DNA of 64,000 nucleotides from assembly GCA_903970445.1 (NCBI GenBank), contig CAJCIP010000065.1, positions 1-64,000 of the forward strand. The letters run 5' to 3'. The notes beneath the pieces are model-generated. The model saw nothing but the letters and a program-made list of their open reading frames with translations, did no database searches and was not told the origin of the DNA. A program made the translations under genes and the position numbers. Below, one piece after another: positions 23,264-32,417 of this stretch (positions are counted from its first letter, which is position 1; the number at the start of each line of letters is the position of its first letter). This DNA is from Verrucomicrobia bacterium Tous-C9LFEB (GTDB taxonomy: Bacteria > Acidobacteriota > Terriglobia > Terriglobales > Acidobacteriaceae).

Positions 23264-25582
23264 TTAGTGCTTCTTGTCGTCATCACGCGGAGGATGGTTC
23301 TCCTTCGGTGTTGCCGCCGGCGCAGGTGCAGGCTTCGGTGCGGGTGCCGCTTGCCGTTGAGGCGCAGGCGCAGGTGGTGGAGCGGGCTGAGGATGGAAGC
23401 GCTGCGCCTGGGGCTGATTTTGAGGCTGGGCTAGATTCGGCTGCTGGAACTGGCGATTGTTTGCCGGTGCAGGTTGCGATGTCCGTTCCGGTGGCGCACT
23501 CACCGAGCTCGCGCCGGGTTGATTGCGAAAATCTCGCGCATCCCGAAAGTCGCGAGGTGCCTGACCGGGGTTGTTCTGCAACGGCTGCTGATTGCCTGGA
23601 GCGACGGGCGCAGGCGCAGAGGTTCTGCCGGGCTGAGCGCGCAGAGGAAGAGCCTGTTCCTCGCCGTTCCCCCGGCCTGGCAGTGGATTGCCATAAACCG
23701 GCGAGGGAGACGCTGGGGCTATCGTTGCTCCGGGTTGCGAGCGCAGCGGCGGAGTTTGAGTCCCGCTTCCCCTGTTTGGGACCGGACTTGGCGTTGCAGG
23801 CGCGATGGGAGCAGGCGTGTTCGCACGGTTCGGATCACCACGGAATGGAGGCATGCCCTGGTCCCCGCGAGCCGGAAACTGACTGCCATGAGCGGGTACG
23901 TTCGCGCCAGGAGCACTCGCGCCCGGCCCCGGCGTGTGCGGCCCAGGGCGTGACCCTGGATCGAAACTACGCGGGTTCTGGCGAGTATCAGTGGGCTGCG
24001 ACTGTGCCGGAGCCACGCCCCGTGCAGGCTGCCCCGCGCCGTTGCCGAAGCCATTCGCATTGCCAGCACCAACCGGTCGGTTGAAGCCTCCAGGCTGCGA
24101 GCCGCCGTTGTTCATGGGCGCACGTGATTGCACCGGAGGGCGATTGATGCTCGGCGGCAGAACCCGAGCGGGTGCGGGAGCCATGATGGCACGCGTCGGC
24201 GTCGCCGCCGGATGCATCAGCACGGGCGCATTCGCGAACTGCTGCGGTGAGACATGCATCGACACTTCGTGTACTGATCGTCCGCCCGCGAATGCATTTT
24301 GTGGCACAGCAACGGTGGCTACCTGACGATTCACGTACACGCGATTCACAGTGGTGTTGTTGATGTAGACGTTTGTCGTGCGCTGGTTGTAGATGTTGCG
24401 TACTTCCACCGTATTGCGGTTGTAGATGTTCGTCACGTTGATGCGGTTGGCATAGAGCGAGCTGGTGCGGTACCACGGGACGTACGGCTCACGCGGTCCG
24501 AGCGGAAACCACGCGGTCACACCAACGCCGCCGCCAACGAATGCCACGAGCGCAGGCGAATACACAGGCCGAACCACACGTGGCCCGGGAATCCATCCCC
24601 AGCGCGGTCCAAAGCGCGCCCAACGGCCATAATGGAACGGCGCAAAGCCCCACGGCTCGTTTTCGACCCATGTCCATCCCCACGGAGCGATGTAGGCCCA
24701 GTGTCCGAAACTGTAGGGCTGCCAGTCGACCGCAACGCCGCGCGGATACCAGACTGCGCCATAGTCGCCATCATTGTTCCAGTCGCCATACTGGCCAAGA
24801 TCGGCAGCGCCGATGGTGTCTGGATTGACGTAATCACTTTCCATTGCGACCGCACTCTGAAAGGCGCTATCGCGGTCGTTTGAAAAACGGTCGAGGGCAT
24901 CGCCACGCGGACGGCGCACGTCCTGCGCGTACACGGGCTCGCTGCCTGTCAATTGGAGCGACTCACCAGGTTGTAACTGCTGCTGGAAACCGGGGCCATC
25001 CACACGGGCCTGTCCGGAAAGCAGTGTGACCTGCGTAGAGCTTCCATCCGGTGCGGCGTTGACGCGCACATCACCGGCAGCAAGTATCGTGACTGAGACA
25101 TTCGGCGTGTCGACTTCGAGCGTGGAGCTTGGATCGAAGTCGTAGCTCCGTATGTGGACGCTGCCCTGACCAAGACCGAACTGAGCGAGCTGGTCCGTCA
25201 TGGACGTCACGCTAAGGTCGGTACCACTGCCTAATCGTACAGCGAGCCCACCAGCCTCAAGCTCCGTGAGCGAGCCGACATCGCTATAGATGCGGTCGCC
25301 GCTGGTCAGCGGATAATTCAGGCTGGCCGGGCTGAAGTCTTCTACTCCTGAGGGCTGCAGCGAAACATTGCCTTGCAGTACGCTCACACGCGCCACGCGT
25401 GCCGGCGGATCCATTTGCGATGGGTCGCCCTGCGGCTGCGGGTACGCTCCCTGGGACGGATATGGCTGCTGTTGGCTGTAGTCCTGAGCGACGGTCGGCA
25501 GCGAAAGCGGTGCCATCAGCAAAGAAACTGTCGCGACGCGCCAAGCATTGCTACGGAATGAGAAAGCGGAAGTTGCGGACAT
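23264..25582 (-). CDS. Secreted FecR-domain / DUF6600 protein with Pro/Gln-rich tail
   Basis: The 772-residue protein has a signal peptide (ending 'SLPTVAQD'). A FecR-like region follows (about 63-215: 'ARVARVSVLQGNVSLQPSG...LTSGDRIYSDVGSLTELEAGGLAVRLGSGTDL...LEVDTPNVSVTI'). A DUF6600-type segment carries repeated 'W.P.SFGHWAYIAPWGWTW', 'PWGFAPFHYGRWARFG.RWGWIPG' motifs. The last ~350 residues are low-complexity Pro/Gln/Ala/Asn and probably disordered. ATG 25582 is chosen over GTG 25591 because GAGG lies 8 bases before it. It is probably an envelope scaffold; its function is unknown. Confidence 0.85.
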   Translation of the reverse strand: MSATSAFSFRSNAWRVATVSLLMAPLSLPTVAQDYSQQQPYPSQGAYPQPQGDPSQMDPPARVARVSVLQGNVSLQPSGVEDFSPASLNYPLTSGDRIYSDVGSLTELEAGGLAVRLGSGTDLSVTSMTDQLAQFGLGQGSVHIRSYDFDPSSTLEVDTPNVSVTILAAGDVRVNAAPDGSSTQVTLLSGQARVDGPGFQQQLQPGESLQLTGSEPVYAQDVRRPRGDALDRFSNDRDSAFQSAVAMESDYVNPDTIGAADLGQYGDWNNDGDYGAVWYPRGVAVDWQPYSFGHWAYIAPWGWTWVENEPWGFAPFHYGRWARFGPRWGWIPGPRVVRPVYSPALVAFVGGGVGVTAWFPLGPREPYVPWYRTSSLYANRINVTNIYNRNTVEVRNIYNQRTTNVYINNTTVNRVYVNRQVATVAVPQNAFAGGRSVHEVSMHVSPQQFANAPVLMHPAATPTRAIMAPAPARVLPPSINRPPVQSRAPMNNGGSQPGGFNRPVGAGNANGFGNGAGQPARGVAPAQSQPTDTRQNPRSFDPGSRPGPHTPGPGASAPGANVPAHGSQFPARGDQGMPPFRGDPNRANTPAPIAPATPSPVPNRGSGTQTPPLRSQPGATIAPASPSPVYGNPLPGRGNGEEQALPLRAQPGRTSAPAPVAPGNQQPLQNNPGQAPRDFRDARDFRNQPGASSVSAPPERTSQPAPANNRQFQQPNLAQPQNQPQAQRFHPQPAPPPAPAPQRQAAPAPKPAPAPAATPKENHPPRDDDKKH

Positions 25583-25732
25583 GACGTACACCTCGGAAGC
25601 GCTGGTGTAAGTAATCTCCAGCCAACGGCCGGTAGAGTCTTACAGCGCCAACGAGTGTAACCCCGCGTACAGCGAAGTGATGCACCTGGTCGTTGAGCGA
25701 TGCTTTCTTGGACTCTCTCTGGTTGTCCTGCT

Positions 25733-26386
25733 TCATGGAAAGAGGCGGATACCAGCGATGCCCGCTGCGCCGCAATCCATGCAGGATCGTGTGTTCGCCG
25801 CGGTGATGCCGCCGAGAGCTACAACAGGAATGTTCCCTGCCAGCTCGCAGGCCTCGTGCAGTGCGCCCAAGCCGACGCCTTCCACCACGAGTTCGTCACG
25901 CAGCTTCTTCTCGAAAGTTGGCCCGAAGAGGATCAAGTCTGCAGCGTTTGCGCATGCCCGTTCAACATCTGCAGGGGTGTGGCAGGAGACGCTGATGATC
26001 GGTTCGACCCACGATTCTGCAACTGCAAACACCTGCCGCACCTGCACCGGCGTTAGCTCATCCAGGTGCGACGTGAGATGTACTCCGCCGGCACCCGCGG
26101 CAACTGCGACATCTGCGCGCGAGTTGATGAGCAGCCTGGTGTCGCCGTCGGTGCTCAAGACTCGCATGATGTCTTCGGCGAGCATCAGAAGGTCTCCGGC
26201 CTCGAGATCCTTCTCGCGTAGTTGAATGTAGTCAATCCCTGCTTGCACGAGCCGTTTGGCGTGCTCCATCAGCGCGCTTCGCCGGGCGGTAAGGTTGTTT
26301 CCAAAGCGTTTTGAATCCGTGATGGCGTAGCGAAGCACAGCAGCAGTGTACGAGCAGCTCTGGTAGCTCCACGCCGGTTGTTTCAT
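25733..26386 (-). CDS. thiE: Thiamine-phosphate synthase (ThiE/TenI family)
   Basis: The 217-residue TIM barrel has the family motifs 'LRYAITDS', 'QAGIDYIQLREKDLEAGDLLMLAEDI', 'LLINSRADVAVAAGAGGVHL', 'ISVSCHTPADVERACANAADLILFGPTFEKK' and 'IPVVALGGITAANTRSCMDCGAAGIAGIRLF'. ThiE joins the thiazole and pyrimidine phosphates to make thiamine phosphate in the cytoplasm. Other thi genes are absent here, and no TPP riboswitch is seen in the 26387-26529 gap. The related TenI group cannot be excluded. The first ~17 residues look non-conserved, so a later start is possible. Confidence 0.85.
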   Translation of the reverse strand: MKQPAWSYQSCSYTAAVLRYAITDSKRFGNNLTARRSALMEHAKRLVQAGIDYIQLREKDLEAGDLLMLAEDIMRVLSTDGDTRLLINSRADVAVAAGAGGVHLTSHLDELTPVQVRQVFAVAESWVEPIISVSCHTPADVERACANAADLILFGPTFEKKLRDELVVEGVGLGALHEACELAGNIPVVALGGITAANTRSCMDCGAAGIAGIRLFP

Positions 26387-26529
26387 GGCGCTGTAATCAC
26401 TTCCAAATTACCGTCTGGTGGAAAGACGTATGATGGACAACGGCGACAGCGAAAAGAGGCGTTCTCCCCCGCCTTGGGCCGAGCCCTGAAAAGCTCGTAT
26501 TCTGTTTAGAGCGGAGAAGCACGCAGCGC

Positions 26530-27933
26530 ATGGCAACTGTTTACGACCTCATCGTCATCGGATCCGGACCGGCCGGACAGCGTGCAGCTATCTATGGCGC
26601 GAAGCTCGGCAAAAAAGTCGCCGTCGTGGAAAGCCGAGAAGTAGTGGGCGGAGCCTGCATCAATACCGGCACAATTCCCTCCAAGACGATGCGCGAAGCC
26701 GTGTTGCATCTTTCCGGCTACAACTACAAATCGATCTATGGCATGAATTACCGCGTGAAGGAACGCATCACGATGGCGGACCTCGCCTTCCGCGTTCAAC
26801 ACGTCATCAAGACCGAGATTGACGTCACCGAGGCGCAGCTTTCCCGCAATGGCGTAGAAATGCTCACCGGCACGGCTAGCTTCGAAGATCCGACACACAT
26901 CAAGGTTTCGAACTCGCGCGGAGCAACGGTGTACGAAGCGAAGAATGTTCTTATCGCCACCGGAACAAAGCCCGCGAGTTCACCAAAGGTGCCGATCAAC
27001 GGGACAACCATCATCAACTCAGATTTAGTCCTCAATCTTCCGAATCTGCCGAAGACGATGATCATTGTCGGCGGTGGCGTCATCGGTGTGGAGTACTGCT
27101 GCATGTTTGCAGCCCTGGGCGTGCGCGTCACGCTGATCGAGCGCAGGCCGCGCCTGCTGGAGTTCGCCGATCAGGAAATTGTTGAAGCTTTGAGCTATCA
27201 CCTTCGCGACGCGCGTGTGACGATGCGCCTGAACGAAGAAGTGGAGTCGGTGGAAGAGATCGACGGCACGGTCGTTGCAAATCTCGAGTCCAAGAAGAAG
27301 GTGCAGGGCGACGCATTGCTCTATGCCGTTGGGCGCCAGGGTAACGTGGATGAGCTCAATCTCGCAGCGGCCGGTGTAGATGCCGACGCTCGCGGCCGCA
27401 TCCCGGTGGACAAGGATTTCCGCACGAAGACGCGGAATGTCTTCGCCGGCGGAGATGTCATCGGATTCCCGTCCCTGGCTTCAGTCAGCATGGAGCAAGG
27501 GCGCATCGCAGCGGCACGAGCCTTTGGAGATGAAGACGTTTTCTCCAATCCCAGCTTCTATCCGTACGGCATCTGGACGATTCCGGAGATCAGCTTTCTC
27601 GGTAAGACAGAAGAGCAGCTCACGGAAGAGGATGTGCCTTACGAAGTTGGTGTTGCGTACTACCGTGAGATTGCCCGTGGGCAGATCCGTGGCGATACCA
27701 CGGGGCGCCTGAAGCTCGTCTTCCATCGCGAGACGCACGCCATACTGGGTGTGCACATCATCGGCGAGGGCGCCAGCGAGCTCGTTCACATTGGTCAGGC
27801 GGTCATGGCGCTGGGCGGCAAGCTGGAATACTTCGTCGATACCGTGTTCAATTACCCGACGCTCGCGGAATGTTACAAAGTGGCCGCGTTCAATGGGCTG
27901 AATCGTGTTTCCAAGTTCGAGTGGAATCGCTAG
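26530..27933 (+). CDS. sthA: Soluble pyridine nucleotide transhydrogenase
   Basis: The 467-residue FAD protein belongs to the lipoamide-dehydrogenase-like family: FAD site GSGPAG (11-16), 'GGACINTGTIPSKTMREAVLHLSGY' at 41-66, NAD(P) site 'MIIVGGGVIGVEYCCMFAALG' and 'NVFAGGDVIGFPSLASVSMEQGRIAA'. The redox disulfide is missing (Cys43 but Thr at the second Cys position), as expected of the SthA transhydrogenases that pass hydride between NADPH and NAD through FAD alone. A single gene; the ROK gene follows after 156 bases. The start is supported only by a distant GGAG. Confidence 0.93.
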   Translation: MATVYDLIVIGSGPAGQRAAIYGAKLGKKVAVVESREVVGGACINTGTIPSKTMREAVLHLSGYNYKSIYGMNYRVKERITMADLAFRVQHVIKTEIDVTEAQLSRNGVEMLTGTASFEDPTHIKVSNSRGATVYEAKNVLIATGTKPASSPKVPINGTTIINSDLVLNLPNLPKTMIIVGGGVIGVEYCCMFAALGVRVTLIERRPRLLEFADQEIVEALSYHLRDARVTMRLNEEVESVEEIDGTVVANLESKKKVQGDALLYAVGRQGNVDELNLAAAGVDADARGRIPVDKDFRTKTRNVFAGGDVIGFPSLASVSMEQGRIAAARAFGDEDVFSNPSFYPYGIWTIPEISFLGKTEEQLTEEDVPYEVGVAYYREIARGQIRGDTTGRLKLVFHRETHAILGVHIIGEGASELVHIGQAVMALGGKLEYFVDTVFNYPTLAECYKVAAFNGLNRVSKFEWNR

Positions 27934-28089
27934 AAAAGCTCAAAAATCCTGCATCATTCTGTTTCTTAGGCTCGTCCAAGGCAAAAGCTTCGTCATGGGG
28001 TTGACGACTATGCCGCGGCCCCGCTACTGTCTCAGAACCTTCGGCAGACCGCCGATTCAGGTCCCGGCAACAGGAATTCAGGAGGCGAC

Positions 28090-29061
28090 ATGGCAATTCT
28101 CGCGGCAGACCCAGTCTCGCCCACTCATTCTTCGAAATCGAGCGGTGGACCATGCATCGGTGTGGTGATGGCCGACCGCCTGTATGCAGGATTGATGGTC
28201 GACCACAAAATCGTCGGTCAAATGCTGAGCTGGCCTGAAGCTGCGCCGCCTACAGAGAGCGAAGGCGACGACGCTCTGGTCGAGCTGCCCACGGACGCGC
28301 TGATTGACACCGTGTGCGAATTGATTCTGCAGGTCGCGCAGGGCCGGGAAAAAGAAATCACAGCGGTCGGCGTTGCTCTGCCCGGCATGATTCGCAACGG
28401 AGTGATCGAAGAAGCACCGAATCTTCCGCAGCTCAAGGGCTCCCGCGTTGGTGAGCTGCTCAGCACAAACCTGCAGGCGCGCGGCATCACCGTTCCTGCA
28501 ACGATCGTCAATGACGCCGATGCGATGGCAGCAGGGCTTGCGTCAACGCACGGCAAGCTTAATGACTTCGTGCGAGTGTGGACGATCGGCACAGGCATTG
28601 GCTATGGACAGTACCCCTTTTCCGAAGGCGTGTGGGAAGGCGGCCACTCTGTCGTAACGATGGACGAGAAGGAAAACTATTGCGGCTGCGGCGGCCGCGG
28701 GCACCTGGAAGGCATCATGGGGCACCGATCCATGCGCCTGCGTTTCCTCGACATGGAACCGGAGGAAGTCTTCGAGGCAGCGAGCCACGGCAATCAGCGC
28801 TGCAATGACTTCCGCCACTTGTGGCATCGCGCGCTGGCTGCCGCAACGGCCACGTCGATTCATCAGGCTGGCGCGGGCAAGTTCTACCTCACCGGCTACA
28901 ACATGCGCTTTCTTGAGATGAATTTGCTCAAGGATTATCTGCACCAGATGGTGAAAATGAGTCCATTGCAAAGCTACTCGTTGGAAGTGGTAAATGACGA
29001 CGAAGCCACTCGCGTTGTCGGTGCCGGTGTCGCTGCGCTGCAGATGACGCAAGCCTGCTGA
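28090..29061 (+). CDS. ROK-family protein (sugar kinase-like) with variant zinc motif
   Basis: The 323-residue protein has a ROK/actin-like ATPase fold: 'AVGVALPGMIRNGVIEEAPNLPQLKG', the catalytic 'VNDADAMAAGLA' and 'WTIGTGIGYGQYPF'. The zinc site reads GGHSVV ... 'CGCGGRGHLEG', where the usual CxCGxxGCxE has His in place of the third Cys. ROK members include glucokinases and transcription regulators; no DNA-binding N-domain is present, so a kinase is more likely. AGGAGG 4 bases before the ATG supports the start. The gene ends 2 bases from the convergent mutM stop. Confidence 0.85.
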   Translation: MAILAADPVSPTHSSKSSGGPCIGVVMADRLYAGLMVDHKIVGQMLSWPEAAPPTESEGDDALVELPTDALIDTVCELILQVAQGREKEITAVGVALPGMIRNGVIEEAPNLPQLKGSRVGELLSTNLQARGITVPATIVNDADAMAAGLASTHGKLNDFVRVWTIGTGIGYGQYPFSEGVWEGGHSVVTMDEKENYCGCGGRGHLEGIMGHRSMRLRFLDMEPEEVFEAASHGNQRCNDFRHLWHRALAAATATSIHQAGAGKFYLTGYNMRFLEMNLLKDYLHQMVKMSPLQSYSLEVVNDDEATRVVGAGVAALQMTQAC

Positions 29062-29063
29062 AT

Positions 29064-29879
29064 TTACCTCTGACACTTCGGGCAGTACACCGTCGTACGA
29101 CCGCCGACCACGATATTCTTGAGCGGCGATGTGCAGTCTTTGCAGTTTTCGCCTGCGCGCCCATATACCTTGTGCTCGAGCTGGAAGAATCCCCGTACAC
29201 CATCGGCGTCTACGTAGTCGGACACGGACGATCCGCCCAGCTGGATGGCCTTTGCCAGCACCTCTTGCAGCGCTGGATGTAAACGGGCAAGTTCCGCTTT
29301 TGTAAGCTTCCCAGCCTGCTTGCGCGGCCGGATGCCTGCGCGAAACAGGCTTTCATCGGCATAGATATTGCCGACGCCATGAAGAATGGATTGGTTCAGC
29401 AGAGCAGCCTTAATCGCCAGCTTGCGTCCTTTGAAGAGCTTCGCAAACTCCCCCGCGGAGATGGTTGTCGGCTCTTTTCCCGGTCCTGTGTAGCCGCCCT
29501 CTTCTTTGACCACGGAAAGCTTGCCGAAACGACGCGGGTCAACGAAGCGCACTTCTCGACTGTCGGCGAGAGAAAGGACTGCGTGCGTATGCAGAGGCAT
29601 TGGCACTTCGGGCGCGGAGACCAGCAGCCTTCCCGTCATGCCGAGATGAACAAGAAACTGGCTTCCGCTAGTTTTGCCTCGTGAAAGATCCATGACGATG
29701 GTCTTACCGACGCGTCGTACCTTTTCGATACGCGCTCCTGTAAGCGTTTCAACGATTTCCGCTTCCGGCGACTTGAAGGTGAGCGACTTGCCGCTGGTCC
29801 AAACGCCCACGATGCGTTGTCCTGCGACGCGTGCATGCACGCCGTTGGCTACGGTCTCGACTTCGGGTAACTCAGGCAC
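29064..29879 (-). CDS. mutM: Formamidopyrimidine-DNA glycosylase
   Basis: Fpg removes oxidised purines such as 8-oxoguanine and nicks the strand. The enzyme must begin with proline after Met removal. The sequence 'PELPEVETVANGV' is preceded by GTG at 29879-29877, so the 271-residue product starts there, not at the upstream GTG 29912. A GGAGGA lies 12 bases before it. The catalytic Pro1 and Glu2, Lys in 'HLGMTGRLL', 'VDPRRFGKL', the helix-two-turn-helix 'SILHGVGNIYADESLFRAGIRP' and the zinc finger 'CKDC...YCPKC' are all present. Confidence 0.95.
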   Translation of the reverse strand: MPELPEVETVANGVHARVAGQRIVGVWTSGKSLTFKSPEAEIVETLTGARIEKVRRVGKTIVMDLSRGKTSGSQFLVHLGMTGRLLVSAPEVPMPLHTHAVLSLADSREVRFVDPRRFGKLSVVKEEGGYTGPGKEPTTISAGEFAKLFKGRKLAIKAALLNQSILHGVGNIYADESLFRAGIRPRKQAGKLTKAELARLHPALQEVLAKAIQLGGSSVSDYVDADGVRGFFQLEHKVYGRAGENCKDCTSPLKNIVVGGRTTVYCPKCQR

Positions 29880-30022
29880 GGCAGATGCAATTCCTCCGGG
29901 GAAACTTGACACGGGTCAGACGCAGAAGCACCTCAGAAGGGTCCCTCGTCCATCGGCCTTCTCATCCTGTGGTGTGCTCAAACATACCGAGGTCTCCATC
30001 TAAGCACCGTGTTTGCAAGACT

Positions 30023-31462
30023 TTACCTACTTATGACGGAGGAGGGTGTAGATTCCTCACCAGCTCCCGCAGCAGCAGGACGTTTCCGGCGCACGAGGTA
30101 AAACACATAGCCGAGAAGATTGATGAGGATCGTTGTTCCCAAAATCTTTGCGGCAAATATGCCCGGACTGGGAACGGCTACAAAAGGATACGCGTTAAGT
30201 ACCAGAACGAAGATGATGGCAAGAATGCCTCCGGCACATACAACAGACACCCACCCTGGAATCTTGCGCCGCAGCACCACCGCTCCCGCGAGAGGGATGA
30301 GAAACATGCAGAGGTACGCCAGCGCATAGAGCTCGCTCGACGTGTCATTTAAGACCGCGAACGCTTCGGACGCATGGACGCCAGCACTTCCCAATACAAG
30401 TAGAGCAGCGATGAGAGCTGTGGTGAGCAGGATCGAGTTCACCGGCGTGCGGTGCTTTGGGTGTAGTTGTGCAAACCACTCCGGCACAAGATGATCCCAT
30501 CCGGCAGCCATCGGCAGACGCGTAACGCCGGTGAACAGATAGCTGGAAGCACCGATGATTCGAATCTGCATCAATAAAATTGCAATCTTCGCTACATAGG
30601 CCATGCGACCGTTTGTGCCGAACGCCTGATTGAGCACCTGTGGAATCGGGGCGACATAGTTGATCGCTCCGCCCAGGTGTTCGTGGAAGGCGAGCACGGC
30701 TGACGTACCAAGCACGAACATAAGAAAAACGATCGGTGTGGCAATGAGCACAGACCTGCCGATATTGCGTGTGGCTGAGTGTGTCTCCCCAGCCATGATG
30801 GCGATGTACTCAAGCCCGGACGCTGCGAAGAGCACCTGACCGACAAGCGAAAGCGATGTTGCATCGTGCTTTGGAACATGGAAAGCAAGCGGCGCATACG
30901 GAAGGTGAACGCCATGCACCCAGGCCCACAGCGGGCTTGCGATCAGCAGCGCAAATACGGTCAGCATGGCCGCGCCACTGAAGTTGTGGAGCCACTTGCC
31001 CAGGCCCAAGCCGCGGTAGGCCGTCCACGCGAGTAGTAACACCAGCGCGCCCAAGGTTGAGTAAACGAAGATGTGATCTTCCGGTAGTCCTGCGGCTTTA
31101 GGCCCAAGCATGTACGCCATTTCGCTCGGAATTTGGAACAGGATCGTCGCGATGGAAGTCAGCGCATAGGCCCATATGTTCCAAGCGGTCATGAAGCCGA
31201 CCGCGTCACCGAACGCGACGCGTGCCCACGCATACAAGCCGCCTTCCAGCGGCATCTCGCGATTCAGGTAGTACACGCAAACGCCCATAGGCGCATAGAA
31301 CAGCGCAAAGGCAAGCAGCCATGCAACAAGCTGCGCCCTGCCAAGCCCAGCAGCAATACCCACCCACGAGCTTCCGACAACCACCAGCACCTGCGCTAGC
31401 ACAAGGTCGCGCAAGCGAAGCTGTCGCTTCAGTTGGACTTGATTGTCATCGGCAACGAGCAT
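30023..31462 (-). CDS. APC-superfamily amino acid/polyamine permease
   Basis: The 479-residue protein has about 12 membrane helices. The first is 'LVLAQVLVVVGSSWVGIAAGLG', matching the APC signature start. 'PLEGGLYAWARVAFGDAVGFMTAWNIWAY' is the classic APC TM2-3 segment, and 'SLVGQVLFAASGLEYIAIMAGETHSATRNIGRSVLIATPIVF' is TM6-7. It probably moves an amino acid or amine with protons across the inner membrane; the substrate cannot be read from sequence. It stands alone, divergent from the fic gene. Confidence 0.9.
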   Translation of the reverse strand: MLVADDNQVQLKRQLRLRDLVLAQVLVVVGSSWVGIAAGLGRAQLVAWLLAFALFYAPMGVCVYYLNREMPLEGGLYAWARVAFGDAVGFMTAWNIWAYALTSIATILFQIPSEMAYMLGPKAAGLPEDHIFVYSTLGALVLLLAWTAYRGLGLGKWLHNFSGAAMLTVFALLIASPLWAWVHGVHLPYAPLAFHVPKHDATSLSLVGQVLFAASGLEYIAIMAGETHSATRNIGRSVLIATPIVFLMFVLGTSAVLAFHEHLGGAINYVAPIPQVLNQAFGTNGRMAYVAKIAILLMQIRIIGASSYLFTGVTRLPMAAGWDHLVPEWFAQLHPKHRTPVNSILLTTALIAALLVLGSAGVHASEAFAVLNDTSSELYALAYLCMFLIPLAGAVVLRRKIPGWVSVVCAGGILAIIFVLVLNAYPFVAVPSPGIFAAKILGTTILINLLGYVFYLVRRKRPAAAGAGEESTPSSVISR

Positions 31463-31565
31463 TGGGTATGGATGCCTGGGGCACTATCGACATCGTCGCA
31501 CACCAGAGTGGATCGTCTGCTTTACCTTCATCATCCCCGTGGGTGCGCGGACGTAAGATCAAGGT

Positions 31566-32303
31566 GTGAGTGCTTTGCGCGAGCTCGTTGCGGCGAAGAG
31601 GGCGAAGCTCTATGGGCTTCGGCCGCTCGCGCCCGGCACGATCTCTGCACTCGACGCATGGTATGACGTCGAGCTTACGTACACGTCCAATGCCCTCGAA
31701 GGCAACACGCTCACGCGCAGCGAGACAGCCATCGTGCTTGAGAAGGGCATCACTGTTTCCGGCAAACCACTAAAGGATCATCTCGAAGCTACAGGGCATC
31801 GGGATGCCCTGCGGTACATGCGGGAACTGGCGAAGGTCAACGAATCTTTGCTTGAGTCAGACATCCGCAACCTGCACCGCCTGATTTTAGGTGCGATAGA
31901 TCCCGAAGAAGCCGGTAAGTATTCGAGTCATGAACGCACGATTACTGGCTCGAGCATTGTTTTACCCGGTCCCCACGAAATTCCTGCGCTGATGCAGGAG
32001 TTTGTCGTGGAGTTGAACATAACGCCCGACACACCGGAGAAAGCCTTCAATGCGCACGAACGCCTCGTCAGCATTCATCCGTTCAGCGATGGAAACGGCC
32101 GTACTGCGCGGCTGCTCATGAACTTGCTATTGCTGCGACAGGGCTTTCCGCCCCTGGCGATTCTGCCCGAAGACCGACGTACTTATCACGACCGCCTCGA
32201 AGCTTTTCGGGTGCAAAATGAGCGTGAGGAATATCACGAATTTCTCTACCAGCGCTTATTGACAAGCCTTGAACGAACGCTCACTGTGCTCCATGCAGAG
32301 TAA
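31566..32303 (+). CDS. Fic-domain protein with N-terminal inhibitory helix
   Basis: The 245-residue protein has the Fic motif H171-PFSDGNGR-T-A-R, complete for AMP transfer to target protein hydroxyls. An N-terminal (S/T)xxxE(G/N) inhibitory motif lies at S41-NAL-E45-G46. In class II Fic proteins this glutamate blocks ATP and can switch the enzyme to de-AMPylation. The flap 'SSIVLPGPHEIPALMQEF' is present. There is no separate antitoxin gene, which fits the built-in inhibitor. The GTG start has only AAGG very close by, so the exact start is uncertain. It converges with nothing and reads toward purA. Confidence 0.9.
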   Translation: MSALRELVAAKRAKLYGLRPLAPGTISALDAWYDVELTYTSNALEGNTLTRSETAIVLEKGITVSGKPLKDHLEATGHRDALRYMRELAKVNESLLESDIRNLHRLILGAIDPEEAGKYSSHERTITGSSIVLPGPHEIPALMQEFVVELNITPDTPEKAFNAHERLVSIHPFSDGNGRTARLLMNLLLLRQGFPPLAILPEDRRTYHDRLEAFRVQNEREEYHEFLYQRLLTSLERTLTVLHAE

Positions 32304-32417
32304 GCGGACGTGGGCTAGATCCTAGAATGGGATCATGAAGCACTTGCTATACCCGCATATAGAATTACTCATGGGCGCGGCTCTCTGACGCGCACTCCCA
32401 CCCGCAGGAAAATACTC

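Noticed and set aside
23182-24883. Long frames on the plus strand over the DUF6600 gene (about 300 and 194 codons)
   Set aside because: They arise from the Pro/Gln/Ala-rich coding of the minus-strand gene, which has a signal peptide, domains, ribosome-binding site and terminator.
26387-26529. Possible TPP riboswitch before thiE
   Set aside because: The gap upstream of thiE lacks the conserved CTGAGA and related THI-box phrases on the thiE strand.
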